NCBI GenBank assembly: GCA_963739645.1 | Contig: CAVUBM010000001.1 | Coordinates: 62,001-126,000 of the forward strand | Reading direction: 5' to 3' | Origin: JASHPR01 sp963739645 | GTDB lineage: Bacteria > Actinomycetota > Actinomycetes > Streptosporangiales > Streptosporangiaceae | DNA length: 64,000 nucleotides | Part shown: one piece after another, positions 35,450 to 44,262 of the stretch | Numbering within the stretch: the stretch's first letter is position 1 | Layout: every line of letters begins with the position of its first letter | Notes under the pieces: generated by a model | Seen by the model: only the letters and a program-made list of their open reading frames with translations | Told to the model about the DNA's origin: nothing | Databases searched by the model: none | Position numbers and translations under genes: made by a program

Positions 35450-36937
35450 TTAGTTCTGCCCGCCAGAAAGCTTGTCCCGCAGCGCCGCCAGCGCCTCGTC
35501 GGACGCCAGCGTGCCGGTGGCCTCGGCCTCCGGCTCGGCCTGCTGCCGAGCGCCGCCCGACTCACCGCCGCCGCCACCGTCCTGCGCCGCCTCGGCCGCG
35601 TCATTCCGCGCCGCGGCGACCTGCGCCTGGTGCGCCTCGTACCGGGACCTGGCCTCGGCGTACTGGCGCTCCCACTCCTCGCGCTGCTTGTCGTAGCCTT
35701 CCATCCACTCCTGGGTCTCAGAGTCGAAGCCCTCGGGGTAGACGTAGTTGCCCTGATCGTCGTAGGTGGCCGGCATGCCGTAGAGGGTCGGGTCGAAGTC
35801 CTCGCCGACCGCCTCGCCGATGGTGCCCTCGTTGGCCTGCTTCAGCGACAGGCTGATCCGGCGCCGGTCCAGGTCGATATCGATGATCTTGACGAAGATC
35901 TCGTCGCCGACCTGCACCACCTGCTCGGGGATCTCCACGTGCCGGTCCGCGAGCTCGGAGATGTGCACCAGGCCCTCGATGCCCTCCTCGACCCGGACGA
36001 AGGCGCCGAACGGGACCAGCTTGGTGACCCGGCCCGGCACGACCTGCCCGATCTGGTGGGTCCGGGCGAACTGCTGCCAGGGGTCCTCCTGGGTGGACTT
36101 CAGCGACAGCGAGACCCGCTCCCGGTCCATGTCCACATCGAGCACCTCGACCGTGACCTCCTGGCCGACCTCGACTACCTCACCCGGGTGGTCGATGTGC
36201 TTCCAGGAGAGCTCGGACACGTGCACGAGACCGTCCACGCCGCCGAGGTCGACGAACGCGCCGAAGTTCACGATCGAGGAGACCACGCCCTTGCGGATCT
36301 GGCCCTTCTGCAGCGTGTTCAGGAAGTTCTGGCGGACCTCGGACTGGGTCTGCTCCAGCCAGGCGCGGCGGGACAGAACCACGTTGTTGCGGTTCTTGTC
36401 CAGCTCGATGATCTTCGCCTCGATCTCCTTGCCCACGTACGGCTGCAGATCGCGGACCCGACGCATCTCCACCAGCGAGGCGGGCAGGAACCCGCGCAGG
36501 CCGATGTCCAGGATCAGGCCGCCCTTGACGACCTCGATGACGGTCCCGGTGACGACGCCGTCCTCTTCCTTGATCTTCTCGATCGTGCCCCAGGCGCGCT
36601 CGTACTGGGCGCGCTTCTTGGACAGGATCAGGCGGCCTTCCTTGTCCTCCTTCTGCAGGACCAGGGCCTCGATGTGCTCGCCGCTCTTGACCACATCGTG
36701 CGGGTCGACGTCGTGCTTGATCGAGAGCTCGCGGGACGGGATGACGCCTTCGGTCTTATAGCCGATGTCGAGCAGGACCTCGTCCCTATCGACCTTGACG
36801 ACCGTCCCCTCAACGATGTCGCCGTCATTGAAGTACTTGATGGTCTCGTCGATCGCGGCGAGGAAGGCCTCCTCGGAACCGATGTCGTTGACCGCTACCT
36901 TGGGGGTCGAGGTGGCCTCGGTGCTGCTGGTCGTCAT
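35450..36937 (-). CDS. rpsA: 30S ribosomal protein S1
   Basis: 495 residues with four S1 OB-fold repeats, each with its KG-V-F-G-I-like core: DIVEGTVVKVDRDEVLLDIG, GVVTGTVIEVVKGGLILDIG, RKGVVSSIVNFGAFVDLGGV and VPGRVTKLVPFGAFVRVEEG. The C-terminal 110 residues are acidic and disordered, as usual in actinobacteria, which lack repeats 5-6. ATG at 36937 with GGAG about eleven bases upstream. Intact frame. Confidence 0.97.
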   Translation of the reverse strand: MTTSSTEATSTPKVAVNDIGSEEAFLAAIDETIKYFNDGDIVEGTVVKVDRDEVLLDIGYKTEGVIPSRELSIKHDVDPHDVVKSGEHIEALVLQKEDKEGRLILSKKRAQYERAWGTIEKIKEEDGVVTGTVIEVVKGGLILDIGLRGFLPASLVEMRRVRDLQPYVGKEIEAKIIELDKNRNNVVLSRRAWLEQTQSEVRQNFLNTLQKGQIRKGVVSSIVNFGAFVDLGGVDGLVHVSELSWKHIDHPGEVVEVGQEVTVEVLDVDMDRERVSLSLKSTQEDPWQQFARTHQIGQVVPGRVTKLVPFGAFVRVEEGIEGLVHISELADRHVEIPEQVVQVGDEIFVKIIDIDLDRRRISLSLKQANEGTIGEAVGEDFDPTLYGMPATYDDQGNYVYPEGFDSETQEWMEGYDKQREEWERQYAEARSRYEAHQAQVAAARNDAAEAAQDGGGGGESGGARQQAEPEAEATGTLASDEALAALRDKLSGGQN

Positions 36938-37210
36938 GTGTAGGTGGACTCCGGATACGGACAGGAAACGTGCGGACATGCGCCATGCACAGTTCAATCC
37001 GCCATGGGCGGCCAGGAGTGACTGGACTTGCCTGGCCAGCGAAAACCGGCCGCGACCTGCCTAACGACGGCCCGCGGGCTGCCTGACCATGGCGGACTGC
37101 AAGAAACACAGCGCAGCGATCAGGATATGAGAGCGCGGCCTACGGGTCAATCTGATGGGCCAAGGCAAATACTCAGCCGGGGATGTTACCGGCCGGAAGC
37201 TTGATCCCCG

Positions 37211-39964
37211 TCAGTGGGCGGCGTCGGCCCAGCTGCGCCCGGTGCCCATCGACACCTCAAGCGGCACCGTGAGGTCGAATGCCCCGCACATGGCGTCGTG
37301 GACCAGGTCCCTGAGCTGGTCAAGTTCGCCCGAGGCCACCTCGAACAGCAGTTCGTCGTGGACCTGGAGCAGCATCCGGGACCGCAGCCCGTCATCGTGG
37401 ATCCGGCGCTGCACGGCCAGCATGGCCACCTTGATCACGTCGGCGGCCGAGCCCTGGATGGGCGCGTTGAGCGCCATCCGCTCGGCCATCTCGCGGCGCT
37501 GCCGGTTGTCGGACACCAGGTCCGGCAGGTAGCGGCGGCGGCCGAGGATGGTCTGGGTGTACCCGTCCTTGCGGGCCTGCGCGACGATCGCCTCCAGGTA
37601 GTCCCTGATCCCGCCGAACTGCTGGAAGTACTCGTCCATGAACGCGCTGGCCTCGTCCCGGCTGACCCGCAGCTGCTGGGAGAGCCCGTAGGAGGACAGG
37701 CCGTAGGCGAGCCCGTAGTTCATCGCCTTGATCTTGCTGCGCAGCTCGACCGTGACCTCTTCCGGGGGCACGCCGAACACCCGGGAGGCCGTCTCCGCGT
37801 GGAAATCATGCCCGGAGGTGAACGCGTCGGCCAGGGCCTGATCACCCGACAGATGCGCCATGATCCGCAGCTCGATCTGGCTGTAGTCGGCGGTGAGCAG
37901 GGTCTCGTAGCCGTCGCCGACGATGAAGGCCTGGCGGGTACGGCGCCCCTCCTCGGTCCGGATCGGGATGTTCTGCAGGTTCGGGTCGGTCGAGGAGAGC
38001 CGTCCGGTGGCGGCGATCGTCTGGTTGTAGGTGGTGTGGATGCGGCCGTCCACGCCCGCCATGGGGATCAGCGAGTCCACGATGCTCTTCAGCCGGGCCA
38101 CGTCCCTGTGCCGGAGCAGGTGCGCCAGGATCGGGTGGCTGGTCTGCGCCAGCAGGCTGGTGAGCGCCTCGGAGTCGGTGGTGTACCCGGTCTTGATCCG
38201 CTTGGTCTTGGGCAGGCCGAGCTCGGTGAACAGCACCTCCTGCAGCTGCTTGGGCGAGCCCAGGTTGAACTCGTGCCCGGTCACCGCGTACGCGGCCTGC
38301 TCCGTGGCCTTGACCTCTCCGCCCAGGCTGGCCGACATGCCGGCCAGGTGGTCGACGTCGGCGGCGATCCCGGCCCGCTCCATGGCGGCGAGCACGCCGA
38401 CCAGGGGCAGCTCCACGTCGTGGAGCAGCCGCGTCACGCCGCGCTCCTCCAGCACCGCGTCCAGCGCATCGGCCAGCTCGGTCGTGGCCCGGGCCCGCTG
38501 GGCCAGCGCGTTCGCCGCCTCAGCCTCGCCGTCGGTATCGGTGTCGAAGGCGAGCTGCCCGACCGCCGTCTCGTCGCCGCCGGTCAGCCTCCGGCCCGCG
38601 TACCGCTCCGCCAGGTCGGCCAGGTCGAACGACCGCTGGCCGGGCAGGGCCAGGTAGGCGGCGAGCGCGGTGTCGCTGGTCAGGCCGCTGAACTCCAGGC
38701 CGCGCGCGGCCAGGGCGTGCATCGGCCCCTTGGCGTCGTGCAGCGCCTTGGCCTGCTTCGGGTCAGCCAGCCAGGCGGCCAGCGCACGCTCGTCGTCCTC
38801 GGTCAGCGCGGTCGGGTCGAGGTAGGCGTTGGCGCCGTCGGGCGCGGCCAGCGCCAGTCCGTCGAGCACCCCGGTGCCGCGGCCCCAGGTCCCCGACGCC
38901 GCGAGGCCGGTGCGGCCGCCGTCGCTCACGTGCTCGGACAGCCACTCGGCGACATCCTCCGGGCCGAGCACATCGGTCTCGATGTCGAACCCCTCGGCCT
39001 CCGCGGCGCCATCCGCCGACCCGTCGGCAGCTGTGGCGGAAAATCCGTTCGGGAAAGTCTGCTGGAGCCGCTCCCGCAGGACACGGAACTGCAGCGTGTC
39101 GAAGAGCTGGTGCAGCTGCTCCCGGTCCCAGGGAGACGGGGTCAGCTGCTCGGGCGTCACGTCGAGGGGCACGTCCTTGGCCAGCTCGGTGAGCTGACGG
39201 TTGCGCAGCACATCGGCGAGGTGCTCACGCAGGTTGTCCCCGGCCCGGCCCTTGACCTCATCGACCCGGTCCACCAGCGCGGCCAGGGAGCCGAACTCCA
39301 TCACCCACTTGGCCGCGGTCTTCTCGCCGACCCCCGGGATGCTGGGCAGGTTGTCGCTCGGGTCACCGCGCAGCGCGGCGAAGTCCGGGTACTGGGCCGG
39401 GGTCAGCCCGTACTTCTCGGTGACGGCCGCCGGCGTGAACCTGGTCATGTCGCTGATCCCGCGCCGGGTCATCAGCACCGTCACGTCGTCGCTGACCAGC
39501 TGCAGCACGTCCCGGTCGCCGGAGACGATCAGCACGCCCATGCCCTCGGCCGTCGCCTCGGTGGCGAGCGTGGCGATCAGGTCATCGGCTTCGTAGCCCG
39601 GCACCGACAGCCGCCGGATGCCCAGCGCGTCCAGCACCTCGAAGATCAGGCTGAGCTGGCTCCTGAAGTCGGCCGGGGTCTCCCGCCGGTTGGCCTTGTA
39701 CTCGACGTACTGCTCGTGCCGGAAGGTCGGCTCGCCGCGGTCGAACGCCACCGCGATATGCGTGGGCTGCTCGTCGCGCAGCACGTTGATGAGCATCGCG
39801 GTGAAGCCGTAGACCGCGTTCGTGGGCTGCCCGGTGGTCGTGGAGAAGTTCTCGGCGGGCAGCGCGAAGAACGCGCGGTAGGCCAGGGAATGCCCGTCAA
39901 GGAGCAGCAGCCTTTCGCTGTGACCTGGCCCGGAACTGGTCCCCTGAGTCGGCTTCGTCGCCAC
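37211..39964 (-). CDS. polA: DNA polymerase I
   Basis: 917 residues. The 5'-nuclease domain (1 to about 310) has LLLLDGHSLAYRAFFALP and SVPGYEADDLIATLA. The middle 3'-exonuclease-like domain lacks the catalytic carboxylates (for example no DxE at GLAASGTWG), so proofreading is probably absent, as in mycobacteria. The polymerase domain has motif A LLTADYSQIELRIMAHLSGD, motif B KIKAMNYGLAYGLSSYGLSQ and motif C LLQVHDELLFEV. Repair and Okazaki-fragment processing. Intact frame. Confidence 0.97.
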   Translation of the reverse strand: MATKPTQGTSSGPGHSERLLLLDGHSLAYRAFFALPAENFSTTTGQPTNAVYGFTAMLINVLRDEQPTHIAVAFDRGEPTFRHEQYVEYKANRRETPADFRSQLSLIFEVLDALGIRRLSVPGYEADDLIATLATEATAEGMGVLIVSGDRDVLQLVSDDVTVLMTRRGISDMTRFTPAAVTEKYGLTPAQYPDFAALRGDPSDNLPSIPGVGEKTAAKWVMEFGSLAALVDRVDEVKGRAGDNLREHLADVLRNRQLTELAKDVPLDVTPEQLTPSPWDREQLHQLFDTLQFRVLRERLQQTFPNGFSATAADGSADGAAEAEGFDIETDVLGPEDVAEWLSEHVSDGGRTGLAASGTWGRGTGVLDGLALAAPDGANAYLDPTALTEDDERALAAWLADPKQAKALHDAKGPMHALAARGLEFSGLTSDTALAAYLALPGQRSFDLADLAERYAGRRLTGGDETAVGQLAFDTDTDGEAEAANALAQRARATTELADALDAVLEERGVTRLLHDVELPLVGVLAAMERAGIAADVDHLAGMSASLGGEVKATEQAAYAVTGHEFNLGSPKQLQEVLFTELGLPKTKRIKTGYTTDSEALTSLLAQTSHPILAHLLRHRDVARLKSIVDSLIPMAGVDGRIHTTYNQTIAATGRLSSTDPNLQNIPIRTEEGRRTRQAFIVGDGYETLLTADYSQIELRIMAHLSGDQALADAFTSGHDFHAETASRVFGVPPEEVTVELRSKIKAMNYGLAYGLSSYGLSQQLRVSRDEASAFMDEYFQQFGGIRDYLEAIVAQARKDGYTQTILGRRRYLPDLVSDNRQRREMAERMALNAPIQGSAADVIKVAMLAVQRRIHDDGLRSRMLLQVHDELLFEVASGELDQLRDLVHDAMCGAFDLTVPLEVSMGTGRSWADAAH

Positions 39965-40086
39965 GCAGGCAGTCTAGTGGCCGGGTCCGACACCGGCAGG
40001 CAACCCTGGCGTCCCGCATGCCGCGGCCGGGCGGTCCGCCGTTAGGGGGTCGGCGGTCCGCCCGGCCGTGACTGGCCTGGCCGCTA

Positions 40087-40122
40087 CCGGAGCCGCCCGT
40101 GGTGGTTACGGGCGGCCTCCGG
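40087..40122 (-). terminator. Hairpin after the aldose epimerase gene
   Basis: CCGGAGCCGCCCGT (40087-40100) pairs with ACGGGCGGCCTCCGG (40108-40122) with one bulge and a 7-base loop. It lies 18 bases beyond the aldose-epimerase stop codon on the minus strand. Confidence 0.65.
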
Positions 40123-40139
40123 AGCGACCGGGCTGGTTA

Positions 40140-41501
40140 TCAGGAGCTGAACGCGAAGACCGTGGTCGAGTTCAGCGTCTTCTGCGGGCCGAGCGTGGTG
40201 CTCGGGAACGCCGGCTGGTTGGGCGAGTCCGGGAAGTGCTGCGTCTCGAACGTGTAGCCCGCGCCCTGCCGGTAGGTGTGGCCGCTGATGCCCACCAGCG
40301 TGCCGTTGAGGAAGTTGCCGCTGTAGAACTGCACGCCCGGCTGGTCGGTCCAGACGGTCAGCGCACGGCCGTTGCTCGGGTCAGACGCCCGGGCGGCGAG
40401 GTTCAGCCCGAACGGCCCGGTGGTCTTGGCCGTCTGCGGGTTGAGGATCCAGTTGTGGTCATAGCCCTGGGCGATGAGCAGCTGGCTCTTGCCGCCGGTG
40501 GCCGACGCGAAGCTGGCCGGGACGTTGTCCGGCGCGCTCACGTCGCTGATCCGCGAGCCGATGGTGTGCGGCGCGCGGAAGTCGAACGGCGTGCCCTTGA
40601 CCGGGACCCCGTGTGCGAGCGGCAGCGGGATCTGGGTGCTGTCGGTCGGCGAGTAGCTGTTCGCGTTGATCCGGACGAACTGCCGGTAGGCCGAGCCTGC
40701 GGCCGAGGCCTCGCCGGCCAGGTTGAAGTAGCTGTGGTTGGTCAGGTTGGTGACCGTGGACAGCGTCTTCGAGTCGTTGTGGACCCGGTAGTGGATGGCG
40801 AGGTCGCCGGCGTTGTTCAGCGCGTAGGTCACGAACACGGTGATCTTCGCCGGGTACCCGGTGCACCCGTTCACGCAGCCAGGAGACCCGACGGCCCCGC
40901 TGGCGTCACCGTTGGGGCTGACCAGCTTGAGTACCACGCCCGCGAACTGCTTGGTCCTGAACGCGTGCGACGCCCAGATGTGGTTGCCGAAGCCGACCAG
41001 CCCGCCGTGCAGGCTGTTGACGCCGTTGTTGATCGGCAGCGTGTAGGTCTGGCCGTTCAGCTGGAACGTGCCCTTGGCGATCCGGTTGCCGTACCGGCCG
41101 ATGGTCTCGCCGAAGTACGGGCCGCCGTTCGCGGTCACCGGCGGGCTGTCGAAGTTGACGTAGTCCTGCAGCGTCTTGAAGCCCAGGACGACGTCGGCCT
41201 TGTGGCCGTGGCGGTCCGGCACCGTGATCGACTGCGTGATCCCGCCGAAGGTGAGGACCCTGACCTGCATGCCGTTGCAGTTGGTCAGCGTGTACCTGAA
41301 CACCTGGGTGAGCTTGCCGGTGTACGGCTCAATGGTCTTGCCAAAAGGCTGGCGGGAAACCGTGGGGCTGCACGAGTGGCCCGACGATGACGCCGCGGCC
41401 CCGGTCATGGCGAGCCCGCCAACCAGGCCGACGCCAAGGACGGCGGCCGCGCTGATCCGGACAGCTGGCCTAGCGATCCTTGCCATTAACACGTTACGCA
41501 T
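40140..41501 (-). CDS. Secreted aldose 1-epimerase (mutarotase)
   Basis: 453 residues. The N terminus is an apparent Sec/Tat-like signal (basic start, then VRISAAAVLGVGLVGGLAMT and AAASS). The epimerase fold has FGETIGRYGNRIAKGTFQLN, NNGVNSLHGGLVGFGNHIWA, the catalytic His in TVTNLTNHSYFNLAGE, and the Glu in YTFETQHFPDSPNQPAFP. It interconverts sugar anomers outside the cell, unlike cytoplasmic GalM. Behind it stands a LacI-type operator, so expression is probably sugar-induced. Confidence 0.93.
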   Translation of the reverse strand: MRNVLMARIARPAVRISAAAVLGVGLVGGLAMTGAAASSSGHSCSPTVSRQPFGKTIEPYTGKLTQVFRYTLTNCNGMQVRVLTFGGITQSITVPDRHGHKADVVLGFKTLQDYVNFDSPPVTANGGPYFGETIGRYGNRIAKGTFQLNGQTYTLPINNGVNSLHGGLVGFGNHIWASHAFRTKQFAGVVLKLVSPNGDASGAVGSPGCVNGCTGYPAKITVFVTYALNNAGDLAIHYRVHNDSKTLSTVTNLTNHSYFNLAGEASAAGSAYRQFVRINANSYSPTDSTQIPLPLAHGVPVKGTPFDFRAPHTIGSRISDVSAPDNVPASFASATGGKSQLLIAQGYDHNWILNPQTAKTTGPFGLNLAARASDPSNGRALTVWTDQPGVQFYSGNFLNGTLVGISGHTYRQGAGYTFETQHFPDSPNQPAFPSTTLGPQKTLNSTTVFAFSS

Positions 41502-41566
41502 AGGTGCCTCCTGTGATGGGGGTCCCGCAGGGCGAGGACCGCTCCGTTAGGGAGGTTTTAGCGTGT

Positions 41567-41580
41567 TGTTAGCGCTAACA
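41567..41580. promoter_or_regulatory. LacI-family operator upstream of the aldose epimerase
   Basis: TGTTAGCGCTAACA is a perfect 14-bp palindrome with the central CG of LacI/GalR operators, 66 bases before the epimerase start. The surrounding 41560-41660 is AT-rich and probably the promoter. The rest of the 314-bp spacer up to the thioesterase shows nothing further. Confidence 0.7.
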
Positions 41581-41815
41581 CCAGCTAAGTCGCCTACTTG
41601 TTATGAGTTGTAACTAATTTTTCTCGAGTAACCTTTTGTGACTTAAGTTAAAGATGAGGCTGACGTGGTCGTCGCTGTCCACGGGGCAGCCGCGATCTCA
41701 GGTGGGCAGGGAGCCGGGCCCACTCAGGACCGTGATCCGCAAGATGCCCGCTGGCCTGGGCTCCTAGGCTTCCTCATGCAACGGGCCGAGCCCGGCACCG
41801 ACCAGCGGAGGAACT

Positions 41816-42262
41816 GTGGGCGACGACATCGAGCAGCAGATCAAGGACGCCTTCGCCACGGCGAGCGCGGACTCGCTCCCCGGCCGCATGGGCATCAAGA
41901 TCCTGGAAGCCTCGGCTCAGCGGGTCGTGGGCACCATGCCGGTCGCCGGCAACACGCAGCCCTACGGCCTGCTGCACGGCGGCGCTTCGTGTGTCCTCGC
42001 CGAGACGCTCGGCTCGCTCGGCTCGGCCCTGCACGCGGGCCTGGACCGCGTCACGGTCGGCATTGAGATCAACGCCACCCATCACCGGGGCGCGGCCCGG
42101 GGCGAGGTCACCGGCGTGGCCACGCTCCTGCACGGCGGCCGCACGCTGACCAGCTACGAGATCGTCATCACCGACGAGCAGGGCCGCCGCGTCTGCACGA
42201 GCCGGCTGACCTGCCTGCACCGTGACGCGCCGCCTGGCGACGCCAAGCCCCTGACTCGCTGA
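41816..42262 (+). CDS. PaaI-type hotdog thioesterase
   Basis: 148 residues: GRMGIKILEASAQRVVGTMP, then the active-site helix YGLLHGGASCVLAETLGS with the family HGG and Glu, and INATHHRGAARGEVTGVATL. It hydrolyses aromatic or acyl-CoA esters in the cytosol; the substrate cannot be fixed. GTG at 41816 with GGAGG five bases upstream. Confidence 0.92.
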   Translation: MGDDIEQQIKDAFATASADSLPGRMGIKILEASAQRVVGTMPVAGNTQPYGLLHGGASCVLAETLGSLGSALHAGLDRVTVGIEINATHHRGAARGEVTGVATLLHGGRTLTSYEIVITDEQGRRVCTSRLTCLHRDAPPGDAKPLTR

Positions 42263-42521
42263 CCTGCCATCCCGGCACGAGTCACATCCGTAACGCCCGT
42301 ATCTGGGCTGATCTAGGTTACGGGACGTTTAACCCATACCGGCCGGCGAATGTCCATGCCTTTGCGCGACGAGGTTCGTCATCGCTACCGTGGTGGGCAG
42401 AGCCCGGTGAAAACCGAGTAGAGAACGTGCCGGCCCGGGGAAGGCTGACATGGCACCAAAGGTTCTCCCGGGCTCGCCTGCTGTTCGGCTCCGTCAGGGC
42501 CGGCAGCGCACAAGCGGGTGA

Positions 42522-42557
42522 GAGCCGGCCTGCAGACGGGGGTTGTGCAGCCGGCTC
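42522..42557 (-). terminator. Terminator hairpin of the ANTAR regulator gene
   Basis: GAGCCGGCCTGCA (42522-42534) pairs with TGCAGCCGGCTC (42546-42557) with one unpaired base and an 11-base loop, ending 11 bases past the stop of the minus-strand regulator. The remaining 42263-42521 spacer shows only a distant GCCGGCCC/GGGCCGGC pair (42429-42436 and 42497-42504). Confidence 0.7.
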
Positions 42558-42568
42558 CGCCCGCTTGG

Positions 42569-43225
42569 TTATTTCCCTGGTTTGGCGCCGCCTGGCTTGG
42601 GCTCTTGGCCGGCGTCGCCGGGCTGGCCCGGCTGCTCGGCGCCGGCCTTCTGGACGCCCTGCAGCACTTCCTCCGCCACGGCGCGCATGGTCATCCGGCG
42701 GTCCATCGAGCTCTTCTGGATCCAGCGGAAGGCCTCGGCCTCGCTCATCCCCTGCTCGGCCTGCAGCAGGCCCTTGGCGCGATCCAGCAGCTTGCGCACC
42801 TCAAGTCGTTCCTTGAGGTTCGAGACCTCGGACTCGAGGGCCGACACCTCCTGGAACCGGCTCACCGCGATCTCCACCGCGGGAACGAGATCCGCCTTGG
42901 TGAACGGCTTGACCAGGAACGCCATCGCCCCGGCGTCCCTGGCCCGCGTCACGAGATCACGCTGGGAGAACGCGGTGAGGATGACGACCGGCGCGAGGTG
43001 GTCGGCCGTGATCCGCTCGGCGGCCGAGATCCCGTCCAGGCCGGGCATCTTGATGTCCATGATCACCAGATCCGGCCGCAGGCTCTCGGTCAGCTTGACC
43101 GCGGCCTCGCCGTCCGAGGCCTCGCCGGCGACGACGTAGCCGTCCTCTTCGAGCATCTCCTTGAGGTCAAGACGAATCAGCGCCTCATCTTCGGCGATCA
43201 CGACACGAAACGGGGTCTCACTCAC
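42569..43225 (-). CDS. pdtaR: ANTAR-domain response regulator, PdtaR-like
   Basis: About 218 residues. The receiver domain is RVVIAEDEALIRLDLKEMLE, phospho-acceptor Asp in DLVIMDIKMPGLDG, Thr/Lys in VILTAFSQRD and FLVKPFTKAD. The C-terminal ANTAR RNA-binding domain has ERLEVRKLLDRAKGLLQAEQ and GMSEAEAFRWIQKSSMDRR. This is the mycobacterial PdtaR architecture, which binds nascent RNA hairpins to prevent termination. A Pro/Gly/Gln tail follows. GTG at 43225 chosen by homology; ATGs further upstream are possible. Divergent from the tRNA at 43291. Confidence 0.92.
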   Translation of the reverse strand: MSETPFRVVIAEDEALIRLDLKEMLEEDGYVVAGEASDGEAAVKLTESLRPDLVIMDIKMPGLDGISAAERITADHLAPVVILTAFSQRDLVTRARDAGAMAFLVKPFTKADLVPAVEIAVSRFQEVSALESEVSNLKERLEVRKLLDRAKGLLQAEQGMSEAEAFRWIQKSSMDRRMTMRAVAEEVLQGVQKAGAEQPGQPGDAGQEPKPGGAKPGK

Positions 43226-43290
43226 GCGCTGAGCGTACCCAACCCGGTACATTGGCATTCGGCCGCACCTGCCCCCGGTAGCTCGGCCGC

Positions 43291-43369
43291 GCCCCGGTAG
43301 CCCAATCCGGCAGCAGGCGATGGTCTCAAAAGCCATTCAGTGTGGGTTCGAATCCCACCCGGGGCACCA
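43291..43369 (+). tRNA. tRNA with anticodon CAA, class I shape, CCA encoded
   Basis: Acceptor GCCCCGG (43291-43297) pairs with CCGGGGC (43359-43365), discriminator A, then CCA. D-stem GCC/GGC. Anticodon stem ATGGT/GCCAT encloses the loop CTCAAAA, so the anticodon is CAA (43327-43329), reading the Leu codon UUG. The variable loop is only five bases (TCAGT); T-arm GTGGG-TTCGAAT-CCCAC is perfect. Bacterial tRNA-Leu normally has a long variable arm, so the identity is uncertain: either an unusual tRNA-Leu or one charged differently. The closing T-G pair of the anticodon stem is weak. Confidence 0.8.
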
Positions 43370-43485
43370 CCGTGATTATCCGCGACGTCGTCGTGTGCCC
43401 TCGAACGTCACTTGTCAGCTGCATTGCGCCTGGCTTGACGCCGGTCGGCCGCAGAAATGTCAGACCAGGATGCCAGGATCATGGC

Positions 43486-44256
43486 ATGCACGATCAGCCG
43501 ACACGCTTACAGGCCATGTGTCTGATCGAGACCGGCATGAATCTCTGCGACGTAGGCCGCGCAACAGGGGTCGGACGATCTACGTTGCGTGACTGGCGGG
43601 ATCACCCAGAAAAGTTAGCGCGGCTGAGCAGGAGCACTTGTCCTCGGTGCTCACCTGAGGCGGAGCTCGGGTCCCGGGACAGTTACGCATACTTGCTCGG
43701 CCTCTATCTCGGCGACGGCTGCATAAGCCGCCAGGGACCAGCGCCGAAGCGTGTCTGGAAACTCCGCATCATGTGCGCAGATGCCTGGCCAGGCCTGCTG
43801 GAGGAGTGCAAGCAGGCGGTGCGGAGTGTGCGCCCGGACAATTCAGTTTCCCAATACCAGAGAGAGGGATGCGTCGAAGTTCTCAGTTACTCGAAGCACT
43901 GGCCCTGCCTGTTTCCGCAACATGATCTCGGCAGGAAGCACGAGCGCAAGATCGAATTAGTGCGCTGGCAGCAGGAGATCGTCACCAGCTATCCCGGCGC
44001 CTTCGCCCGCGGCCTCTTCCATTCCGATGGCTGCCGCCTCATCAACCACATTCGCCGCCCGCTCAAGGACGGGGATCGCTGGTATGAGTATCCGCGGTAT
44101 CTCTTTGTGAACAGGTCCGCTGACATTCACCGGTTGTGCGGTGAGGCGCTGGACCGGCTCGGCGTGGCCTGGCGATTCTCGAAGCCGACCACCATCTCCG
44201 TCGCCCGCCGTGAAGCCGTGGCCAGGCTGGACGAGTTCGTCGGCCCGAAATACTGA
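43486..44256 (+). CDS. HTH plus LAGLIDADG homing-endonuclease-like protein
   Basis: About 256 residues. An N-terminal helix-turn-helix is LIETGMNLCDVGRATGVGRS with TLRDW, then a short CPRC pair. Two LAGLIDADG-type helices follow: YAYLLGLYLGDGCIS and AFARGLFHSDGCR, each ending in the expected acidic residue, so it is a single-chain two-motif enzyme. It starts 117 bases after the tRNA with no intron or intein around it. I chose the ATG at 43486 (MHDQPTRL); the frame opens within the tRNA. Free-standing copies of this type are common in actinomycetes, function unproven. Confidence 0.8.
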   Translation: MHDQPTRLQAMCLIETGMNLCDVGRATGVGRSTLRDWRDHPEKLARLSRSTCPRCSPEAELGSRDSYAYLLGLYLGDGCISRQGPAPKRVWKLRIMCADAWPGLLEECKQAVRSVRPDNSVSQYQREGCVEVLSYSKHWPCLFPQHDLGRKHERKIELVRWQQEIVTSYPGAFARGLFHSDGCRLINHIRRPLKDGDRWYEYPRYLFVNRSADIHRLCGEALDRLGVAWRFSKPTTISVARREAVARLDEFVGPKY

Positions 44257-44262
44257 GGTGAC

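Noticed and set aside
40068..41390. 440-residue plus-strand ORF opposite the aldose epimerase
   Set aside because: Antisense shadow of a clear gene, with the Arg/Gly/Val-rich composition expected from reversed high-GC codons.
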